DNA of 64,000 bases from Rhinopomastus cyanomelas (lineage: Eukaryota; Chordata; Aves; Bucerotiformes; Rhinopomastidae): contig VXBP01004612.1 in assembly GCA_013400115.1 (NCBI GenBank), positions 62,001 through 126,000 on the forward strand, read 5' to 3'. The position numbers and the translations under genes are program-made. Shown here in pieces: positions 54,688-64,000 of this stretch; within the stretch, counting starts at the first letter, position 1; the number at the start of each line of letters is the position of its first letter. A model generated the notes under the pieces. That model made no database searches. It saw only the letters and a list, made by a program, of their open reading frames with translations, and was not told where the DNA came from.

Positions 54688-56967
54688 AGGAAGAGAAGGA
54701 GGCTGTAAAATGCAGGAGTGAGTGGATTCTTTTTCTTTACTGCCAATTCGTTTTGCATGAATGCTGTTTACCAGATGCTTTTGTAATATTTCAGTAACAC
54801 ATCATTTATGCCTACGATGCTAGTGTTAGGCATTTGATTGTTGTGAATGATTTTTTTTTTCAATCTTTTCAAATTACAGCTGCTAAATGACAGAGCCTGT
54901 ATTTCTAACCTCTTGAATGCATCCCCCGTCTCCAGCTGTTTCATTGTGTCAGATTTGCAGATTCCTCTCACATCCCGTCAAGGTCATTTACAGATCTAAG
55001 TGTCACAGCTTAGGTCACACAGTTTTGGTCTTCCATGCTGGGTTTTGAAAACCTTAGGTTTTTTTTTCATTTGAGTAATTAATACACAGCAACTAGGCAA
55101 AATTAACCTGTGCTGGTAAAAACAATCCATCTAAAAACCTGTCAGATCTGTTTTATGGTACCTGAATTGTTGTCACTAAGTTTATCTTGTAGCAAAATGA
55201 AAGCAATGCAGTAATTTTTGCTCTTTCTGTTATCCGGTGACTTAGTCTGTATACGTGTGCAGCCTACAGCTTTGGAATAGTTGTGATCATATAAAACAAA
55301 GGTCTTAGTGTCTCTTGGGGATGGTTTAATGGGTCTGTAAAAATATCTCAATCTGGACAAAAAGGAAGCATTTTTAAAGTCAGCAGAGAGCAAACTGGGA
55401 AGAAGTTTGACTGCTGTCTTAACCTGTCATGAGGCTGCATCTTAACTACAGTGTGTAGCTCCAGACCTGTATTTCAAAAAGAATGTGTTGGAAATTGAAA
55501 AGATCATGCTCATGAGGATTTTTTTGCTGTTGGTTTCTTTTCTTTTTCTTCTGTTCAGAAAGGCTTTTCAAAAGATGACAGCTTTTTCAGCTTGGAAAAG
55601 ATGAATGAGAAAGAATAGAGTGGAAGTAGAAAAGTTTATGAAGTAATGCCACCTTCTTAACTGTGGTGACTAGTTACTCAAAAAATGTCCTGATTGCTTT
55701 GCTGAGTATGAGTCGGGGTGAATGCTTTGAAATATCCCAGTCTGGAACCAGTAACGAGCTGGCTGTTCATGCAATTCTAGTCTCTTTGCTTGCAATTGCT
55801 CACTATTGCAAGACTTCATCACAAATTTGTTGTATGAGCCCAACATTTCACCTTTAACAGGGCTGGTGATGATGAGTTTGTGGTCAGGAAATTCTGTATG
55901 CTAAGCAACCTCTCTGCTGTGATCCTTCTGTGCTTCTGCCCCTGAAAGCTGAGATTTGAAAAGTTTATATTTTCTTGGCTTTTAACTTTCATTGAGAACT
56001 GAGATGGGATTGAGAACAGTAGATGTTGTGTAAAATAAATACAACCCCTGGAAGTTACAGAAGTGTTTGTTTTAAACTACAAAGCTGTAACCACACAATT
56101 TCTGAGCAAGTGTAATCTCATGTAAAAAGTTCATATTTTTTCTTTAAAATCTCCAATAGTTCTTTTAGTAACAGCATTTCACAATTGTAAAGAAATCCCC
56201 AAAGCAGCAATTCCTTCCATTATTGTTCCAACTGATCAACTAGTTAACAATTACACATTTGATGGTATTATAATTCCTAAAGATGTATTTTAATGAGGCA
56301 ATGCCCTTGGTGCATGTGGGTTCAATGTTGTTGTTCAAATTGCTTAGAATTATGTATTGAAGAAATAGTATTATCACTTATATCTCTATAGTTATGGCTG
56401 CAGATTTTCAGCAACCTACAACTTCAGCTTTGGAGATGTTTTTTAATTAGCAAGTGTAAGGAGCAGTTGTCTTTTGAGTAACAAAACTTGTATAAACATT
56501 CGTTCTTCAGATGCTAACAAGCAACACTCAAGTCCTTACATAAGAGTGTCCAGGACCTTCTGCTATGCTCCAATCTCTCATTCTCATGTCAACAAATTCA
56601 TTCTAGATCAGAAATTGTTTTTAACATAAATAAACAATTATTTAGAAGCTGCACAGCAAGAGCATTGGATCCTTTTGTGCTCTGCTTAGCTGCACCAACA
56701 CCCAAGGAACACATAATTGCCAGATTAGGGCTTTGACTTGTATAGTTTTCTTATAAATCTTGGCTATGGTCATGGCATTTGAGTTAGACATCTTTACAAA
56801 TGACTTCTAAAGAATGTGCCCTGGAATTAATATAGTGAATAGTATAAATGTTACAGTTATGTTTTGTTTTTTTTCCCCTGCAGAATATTGTTTACCTTAA
56901 ATCTACTGTGTCACTTACTGAAGTCAGTGGAAGAAATCTTGATGATTTGAGCCTGTGATCACCAAAG
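54688..56967 (+). other. Two exon-like segments of a possible divergent transcript
   Basis: 54688-54717 and 56884-56967 each have strong borders: long polypyrimidine tracts with CAG/TAG acceptors, and GTGAGT and GTAAAC donors. Spliced together they give a 24-codon ORF (ATG 54710, TGA ending 56950). They lie on the strand diverging from SLC39A6. No homology is recognised; they could be a lncRNA or chance. Confidence 0.25.
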
Positions 56968-59390
56968 GTAAACCAAGAACTTTACACTTCAGGTCTGTTG
57001 CAGTTCTTTTTCTGGGTAATTTTGGTTGTATTTTGCATTCTTCAATGCTTATGATGCATCTAGACTATCACTATTGAAACAACTTGTAAGTTGTTAAGCT
57101 TTGCTTGATAATGTCACAATAGCACAGAGAAATACCTTGGTGTAAGCTGTACGTGAATGTGATCAGAGGCTCATTGCCACAAGCACAGAGAAGCAATGTC
57201 AGGTGTTGAAGCTACATTGACCTTATCAGGGGAAATACCCTGACCTGGGCCTGGTGATGTCAAAGGGTGAGGATCAGCCTCGTGTCACAGTGAAATTTGC
57301 CAGATGAGTTGATGTAAGAGTCTCTGTGAGCAACTAGAGACACGTTGTCACCCTGAGAGGGATGTTGGAATTATTACAGTGCAGTGCAGGGATCAAGGTT
57401 CCTATGATTTTGCAAGACTTATAAAAAGTTTAGAGAAAGAACCAGGGTGGGAAAAAGGAGGATCAAGGCTGATTAGAGGAGGAGTAAATGTGAGAAGATG
57501 GTGAAATGAGCCAGTTGTGAGACTGCAGGTCAGTATACTACTCTGGCTATGCCCTGCATGTGATCACTGCTGCTGGTCTGGTGTCTCATGGGTGCAAACC
57601 TGTCAGTTTTGTGTGGATGGACATCAATGTGCCAGTGGCTGGAGAGCGGACTGGGGGCCCATGCTTCTGTGATACCAACAGCTGGAAAGACTGGACTCTG
57701 TGGAGGTCTGGGTGTCTGTGTTTGGAACAGCAGCAACTGGAGAGACTGGAGCGTGTGTGTGTTGTGTGGATGTGCACGCTGGTGTGCACAATTGCTAATG
57801 AGTGTTAAACTGGACTATCAGGCTAGTAGGATAAGCTTGGGAGACAAGCACTAAAGTATTCATAAGCCTGGACCTTGAGGTCCAAGCCAGCTGTCAGAGA
57901 GACCTATGGGATCAGGGGACAGCTGTGAGAGAACCTGTTGACATGTGCCTTTGTGCATGAGGCAACTGTCCAACCAGCAGATTCAGGGGCCAGCTACTAT
58001 ATTGACTAATGCCAGTTACCAGAGAGAGGCAGGTGTGTCAGTGTGAATAATTTTACATGTTATTGTAAATGGTATTGACTGAAAGATTCTGAAGGAAGAG
58101 ATTAAGATCATTTCTTCATGCATTACATGCTTTTAAGTAGCATAAATTATTACATATCTTCACGGGGGAAGCTACTGCATAATGACAAGGTGTCCCAGGA
58201 TGAAGATTCTGTTCCTTTCGTGCCATAGGAACATGATAGTTAAGGTGTCTGAGCAAAGTTACTCATCTGAAGCTTAGAGCTTTTATTTACGTCTAAAACT
58301 TGACAGAGAGAGTCCACATCACAGAATGTGTTTCTAAAACACCTTCAACAGCAAATATCTACCTAATTAGAAAAAGTTATATTTGCAAAACATAGAAGCA
58401 GTAGCTCCCTCATTTGTCTGTTCCTTCTTCCATATTTGATTGCATAAATAAGAACCTGAGTCTCAAATGCCTTGGTTCAGTCAGCAAATCTTACTGGGAT
58501 TCTTGACTTGGGCTTCTTGACACTCATTGCTTTCACTTCTTTACCTTAGCCAACAATGCAACGTTCACTTGGCAATGACAAAATGTGTGAAGAAGGCTGT
58601 AGCAGCATGTTCTCTCCAGTTTTAGGGGCAGTGGCTTGTAAACGGGTTGTTGCACTGGGGTGACCTCCGTTGTAGCTCTTATTTGGAATGAGGCCCGTAC
58701 TCTTATTTAGGGCTCTCCACCTTGCCACAGTCTGCTCTGTTTTTTCACCCTACTTTGCTCTATCATAACAAAAAACTGCTACCACTTTAGTTTGTGCATT
58801 TTGAAAATTGATTGTAACGTAGATTCTTAATGTACTGTTGGAATAATTTGAGTTGCTGTTACTTTGCAAAGCTAGGAGAGTTAAGAGCAGGATTCACAAA
58901 GAGTATGTGAGCACAACAGTTTTTACTGTCTTTTAGGCTCTCAGCAGAATACAGAAGATAATTGGTAGGCATGCATTTGGGATGTTGCCTTTCTAATCTC
59001 AAGTTTAAAATCAAAGCTTTCAAACCCTAATGCCTTTGAAATCACTAAAGTTAATGGATACTCAGGATCTCAGAGTCTAAGGCCACTTACTTCTTCAGTC
59101 TGGACCCACATCAGTTCCTATGCCAATTTAAAAGGTTTTTTTTAATGCATAGTGTAAGCTTGAATTCTGATCAGCAATTAAGGTAATGTTTGAAGCAAAC
59201 CTGTTCTGACACAAGGCCTAGATTGGCCATATTTCTCCCTGGCACACTCTGGAAAGAAAGAGCAGCTCATGTCTTGAGTAGGTCTCGGGACATGCTACAA
59301 CTGCTTGTTTGCGCTCTGCAGGGTAGTGTCCAAAATGTGTCGTAGTAATTGTACATACTTAGGTAAACTCTAAAATGGTCCTTCTAACAC
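55000..59390. other. Intergenic sequence, no gene recognised
   Basis: Mostly AT-rich. 57150-58060 is richer in GC and has short open frames on both strands, possibly an old unclassified repeat; I cannot name it. No ELP2 exon was found, although ELP2 is the head-to-head neighbour of SLC39A6 in human. Confidence 0.5.
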
Positions 59391-59404
59391 TAGATGTGCT
59401 ACAC

Positions 59405-59690
59405 CTTGCTGTGGAAGCACCCACAAAACAGAGTATGTACCCAAAATGAAAATCCATAGCAACCAAAATTACTGAGCAACTCTCAATGTGGTAGAAGCAC
59501 CCACAAAGCATATACAGCAGTCACTCAAAACACTCTGACAATGCAAAGCAAACCACAGACATAGATGCCAGGTGAAGCACTCACAAAACAAAGCAGCTAC
59601 TCAGAGTGAAGATCTACTGCAACCAAAAATTACCTGTCCCTCTGACAGACCAAAGTAAATCACAGGTTTGGGTGTCAGGCAGGAATACAC
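59405..59690. repeat. Degenerate tandem repeat, about 80-110 bp units
   Basis: Three imperfect units starting gaagcacc/tcacaaa (near 59413, 59493, 59574) that share ctactgcaaccaaaaattac-like and caaagcaaaccacag-like blocks with deletions between copies. Confidence 0.6.
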
Positions 59691-59749
59691 AACCTGATGT
59701 AAGGATTCCTAAGTGTTGCTAATAGTCCTTTTTAGGAAGATGACCCCAA

Positions 59750-62294
59750 ATGTGCACACACTCACTCACAAAACGTCATATGCATGGGGTACCCAGAAAG
59801 GGGATCATTCACCCACGATGGGTGAGGGCTCAGTTGAGAATATGTCTAGGAGCAGCAGTATTCTCTCACCAATGTGGGGCTGAGGAGTCACTCAATCCCT
59901 GGACATTTCCTTGGGCAGTGTCCCAATTCAAGAGGACTGTTCCTCGCCACAGACCCGTTACTACAAGGAGGACCGTCTCAAATCAAGGCTCTGGCACATG
60001 GGCTCCATTTGTTCCTTGGTCAAGTCTGACCTGGGGAAAGTGTATGAAGAAAGCAGGGTAAGGGCCTGAAACAAAGTAATCAGGGTTTAAGTGCCAGGCC
60101 TGGTTGTTATTACAGTTACAGTTCAGGTCTTTGTTAGGGCGAGTGCATCTACTAGACACCTTTGCAACTACATAGCATGTACAGGGTTTCTAGATGTCTA
60201 GCAGCTCCGCTCAATGTTCAAGACTTCCTGTAATATCCATAGTAGGAAAAAGGAGATGTAGGTAGGAGACCTGATGTCGGCCTCCAGACTTGCCTATTTT
60301 GATAAACTGGTGCTCCCGTGCTTTCACTCTTGTTAAATTATTGCTGTTTTCAGGCATGATTTTTTCAAAACTGTGATACAAAATAACCTCAAACAGCATA
60401 TGACAGATGCCACAATAATGTTTAGGATTATTGTCATTCTGGTTTCTTCTGCTTGGTATGTATTAAATTTGGATGGTGTAATATCTCTTGTGAAATACAA
60501 CACTAGTAGATAACTTGAAAATGCAGCACTGCAATTTTTTTTTCCTATCAAACTAATTTCCTTTAAACCTGTGTGTTCTTGAAGCAGCATCCATCAGATC
60601 TTGTCAGTAACACAATGAGGCACCTACTGTATATTGTCAGCGGAATACCAATTAGCCTTTAATTTCACCACACAACCAATCAAAAGAGCTATGGCTTTCA
60701 CATGATGGCAGAAGGTCATTAAACCAAATTGTCTTGCTGCCAGACAATGACAACAAAACCACAGCTCAGTAAGTAGTGTATCTGTTACTGGGCACTGACA
60801 GCACACTAAATGCTGTGCTGCACTCCTTTTTTTCATTCTGACTGGTTCCAGGTGATCTGGTGGCCTGAGAGCCATAGCTAAAACACGCTCTCCTAACTTA
60901 GACTCTGAAGACAAAATCTTATTTGCCTCAGTCATACAAATGCACAGGTACTTTCAATGTCACAGCTGTCACGTTTTGTAGCTCTTCCTTATTCTTCAGG
61001 CTGCTACTTGCAGTTCTACTTATTAACAGACTCTAAGGATCACCAGAATGTTTCTAACTGGGTCAAGGAAAATGATGTGGTACACAAGTCAGTTGTGGTT
61101 GGCAAGCCTCCTGATAAGCAAATCTCTTCATATAGGGGGGTCCTGAGAAAGGATGGTGCTTCCAGTCTGCTTAACTCCCAAAATGCAAAGATCAGAGTTT
61201 TGATTAGACACCTACAGATTAGACTCTGTTGCCTATACCATCTACACCAGCCACTCCTGGGAGGGTGTCCTGACATGGTGGAGCAGGAACTTGTGCTAAC
61301 AATGTAGTGCAGCACAACTCCAGCAAGTCTGATGTGTCGCTGAGGTATATACTGAAAGCTTTACTTGAAGCCATTGACCCAAAAATTTACTTTTATTAGC
61401 TATTGCAAGTTGGTAAAAAGATGGAGAAAATGTGAGACCTCAAAGTGAGAGAAGTCCTGTCCTTCAGGTAGAATGTTTTAACTGACTGTAATTGCAGAGA
61501 AAGAAGAAAGGCATTTTATCTTTATCCTGTGTCTCACACGGCCAATTCAAATGTGGTGGATTCAGTAAAGCCTTCAGGTATGTTTTGTGCTCTGTTTTCT
61601 AAGCAGTTATGACTTAAATCGTGAAGCGAGGGATGGATACATGTAGGAATTTACATGAAAAGTATCTGGTGTAGAGGACTTAATACCCACCTGTGGTGAA
61701 TTCATGACTCCATACTGAATTTTGTTTTCTAGTATTTATCTTAAAGCCCCGAAGTGCTGCTTGTTTAATCATGTCTTTAAAAATGAATATAAGTGTTCAT
61801 GTCTTTAAAATACATTTCTAGCTCTTGAAGTTCCAGAGGGGGAGAAAAAAGAAAGAAAATTTGATCTACATGCACTTTAATATTTCAAAAATGAACAAGG
61901 AAAAGAGAAGGCCAAGGATCACTAACCATAGGTATTAAAAATAGTGAATCAAATGCTAAAAGCAAGCCTGAGTGACTTAAAGTCTCTACTTTTTAAAGAT
62001 TAAAATAATAATTTTGTCCTGTGACCTGCAAATGCCAGTCTTCTTTTCTAGCTACTTTCTGCTACTTATACAAAACTATTTCTTAATCTGACTCTTTTTA
62101 ATGAAGTTTTACATATCTGAAAACAAAGGACTTATTCCTTGCTCATGCAACAGTCTTTTATTCTCCAGTAAGCAAGAGGGAAAGGTTAAGTTTTACATAC
62201 TTGAAAACTAGCAAAATATTCCATTACACATGCAGCTGCTTCTTAGGGCATAAGCTGGTGGGACAGATTGAGAAGGAGCTTTAAAATTGATGGG
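59750..62294. other. Intergenic sequence, no gene recognised
   Basis: Open frames up to 116 codons (60957-61307, +) look like chance. A possible conserved non-coding block lies at about 60635-60770. Confidence 0.45.
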
Positions 62295-62300
62295 GGAAGG

Positions 62301-62664
62301 TGTGGTAGCGGACACTACTCCAGGCCTAAGACATCATAGCTGAGAAATGCTGCTAGCTGATGGAGAAGAACCAGGTGCCATGGAGATGAGATAACCAAGA
62401 AGACCAAAAGAGACAAGGATGGGGCACCTGGGTGCAGGAGAGGGGACGCTCTGCCTGCTTGCCAACCGGACCTGAGGAAGAAGCTATTGCAAAGCCACCT
62501 AAAAGGTGTGATTGTCTCATGAGCACAATAGCACTACTTATTATAGCTTGTGAGATCACGTGTAGGGAAAGAGAAGTTGTATATAAGGGAAAGCTTAAGA
62601 AGTAATAAACCATTTCTGCTTGATTAATATTGAATCATGTAGAGTCCACTGTATTTTTCCCTCA
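62301..62664 (+). mobile_element. Solo LTR of an endogenous retrovirus (class II-like), 364 bp
   Basis: Begins TGTGGTAGCG and ends CCCTCA, flanked on both sides by the 6-bp direct repeat GGAAGG (62295-62300 and 62665-62670). Six-base target duplications fit avian class II (ERVK/alpharetrovirus-like) integration. Inside are a TATA-like tgtatataagg at about 62578-62588 and AATAAA at 62604-62609, in the right order for the U3-R-U5 layout. No internal viral genes adjoin it, so it is a recombined relic. Confidence 0.65.
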
Positions 62665-62670
62665 GGAAGG

Positions 62671-64000
62671 GCGTGCCAACAGTGCTGCTGCAGATAAGCC
62701 AAGGGTTGGTATGGCATCTCCTGAGAGGGACAATGGTAGTGGGAACATTTACACTTCTCGTGTGAGCATAGCGGGGCTCAGGAGTGCATCTGAAGTGCTC
62801 ACACAACAGTGCACACACTATGAGAAACAAACAGGATCAACTGGAAGAGTTGGTTAGTTCTCAGAACTAATACTGCTATTAGAAAGACTTGATGGAATGA
62901 GTCCTGTGACTGCAGTGCTGGGACGGAGGGCTGCAAACTGCTCAGGAGGGATAGGCAGCGCAGTCAAAGTGGAGGTGTCACGTTAAACTTAAGGGAGAGG
63001 TTTGTTTGTTCAGCTCTTGTAGGATGGAGAGCAAAAGAGATGTTGTACTGATGACTCAGCCGGGAGGTAAGCACTACTCAGTGCTTGCAAAGCCTGAATA
63101 TACTCCTGGGCTCTACACAGCTTTATTCTGCAAGCTTTTGATCAAACATTTTGTAAACAGATGTATGTTTTCTTAATATTTTCTCCATGGTAGCCACTCA
63201 GTTCCCCGAGGTCTCTGATTGCCTGCTTGGAGGTTGTGGACATCAGTCTTTCTCATATTTATAAAATGAGATAATATGTGACACTGTTACCAAGTGGGAG
63301 GGTGCTAATGGAATGACAACTAAACAGCATTCTAGAATATAGTATTTTTTATGGAATACCTTAGCTTTCCAAATTTTACTGTGAGCATCATTGTTAATCA
63401 TTAAGAAACTTGTACTTTAAGATGTTAATTTTCACTTTTCTCTTCACTAATTTTGTGCCTGAATTCACCCTCTACTGAGTCCATGTAGGATGTTGTTCAT
63501 TTGAAGCTGAGGCACAATGATGGTACAGATTCTCAATAATTATCACTCTCACTCTCTATATATATGTACTGTTCATTCTAATTGTGGGCAGCTGAGAATG
63601 CAGCTGCAAAATCATCGTATCAATGAGTATACTGTTAGGATTCATTACTGGCAAGGTCTTCTGATTTTTAGAATACAGTATTTTAAGCTCTCCATATTCC
63701 TTGTGTGTCTCCACAGATGTTTTGAACATTATTTTCCAGAACTAAATTTTACAGCCTCTGGACACAAGATTTTTATATTTAGGCATGGAAAAAATAATAA
63801 TTTTTGAATTAAGGAAATGCTTATAAGAAGATGTATACAAACATTTTAACAAGGCAGAAGCTTATAATTATGAACTAACAAGCAAAGAGTTTAAACTAAT
63901 CTATCATCTTCCTTGAAAATAGATAAATAGCCAGCAAAAGCAGAAAAGCAGCTTTAAGAAGTTATTAGGTTAGAAAGCTTTAAAAATAGTAAAAGGGTAG
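62671..64000. other. Intergenic sequence to window end
   Basis: AT-rich after 63100. A 75-codon frame at 62630-62857 begins inside the LTR and has no recognised homologue. Nothing else supported. Confidence 0.5.

Noticed and set aside
60957..61307. 116-codon + strand frame
   Set aside because: No homology recognised, low-complexity context, and a same-sized frame on the other strand; likely chance.
62630..62857. 75-codon frame running out of the LTR
   Set aside because: It crosses the LTR edge and target duplication, so it would be a chimera of viral and host DNA; no recognised product.
52900..64000. Search for ELP2 exons, the expected neighbour
   Set aside because: No frame on either strand resembles WD-repeat Elongator subunit 2.
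1..64000. CRISPR arrays, operons, tRNA or rRNA genes
   Set aside because: No regularly spaced repeats or conserved RNA-gene boxes were noticed; the region is vertebrate nuclear DNA.

Overview
This window is nuclear DNA from a bird. The evidence is split vertebrate genes with GT-AG introns, two CpG-island promoters, and about fifteen copies or fragments of CR1, the dominant avian LINE, mostly in the - orientation. Single N bases at 8903 and 30812 mark assembly gaps. In chicken, genes of the human 9q31 block are generally Z-linked, so a Z-chromosome origin is likely. That is inferred from gene content only. No bacterial genes, CRISPR arrays, tRNAs or rRNAs were seen.

Layout. (1) 1-28.9 kb, + strand: the last 16 coding exons of CTNNAL1 (alpha-catulin), 1281-27726. 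They encode 595 residues in one continuous frame; the 5' exons lie outside the window. (2) 28.9-32.7 kb, - strand: complete ABITRAM (FAM206A/Simiate), six coding exons, 168 aa, tail-to-tail with CTNNAL1. The two candidate poly(A) signals face each other within 20 bp. (3) 32.7-36.3 kb: the short ABITRAM upstream region and the 3' UTR of the next gene. (4) 36.3-52.6 kb, - strand: complete SLC39A6 (ZIP6/LIV-1 zinc transporter), nine coding exons encoding 707 aa, plus a non-coding first exon in a CpG island. (5) 52.7-64 kb: no recognised protein-coding gene. It holds CR1 fragments, a degenerate tandem repeat, a probable solo LTR with a 6-bp target duplication, and two exon-like segments that could belong to a transcript diverging from the SLC39A6 promoter.

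The genes do not form one pathway. CTNNAL1 is a vinculin/alpha-catenin-family scaffold in Rho signalling, ABITRAM is an actin- and transcription-associated small protein, and SLC39A6 is a plasma-membrane zinc importer. The most notable large-scale point is order. In human, CTNNAL1-ABITRAM (9q31) and SLC39A6 (18q12) are on different chromosomes, and ABITRAM and SLC39A6 each sit head-to-head with an Elongator-subunit gene (ELP1 and ELP2). Here the two loci are fused and neither ELP partner is seen. I found no clear evidence of a wholly new biological system. The strongest leads are this junction, a GC-AG intron in ABITRAM, a uORF in SLC39A6, the possible divergent transcript and the solo LTR.
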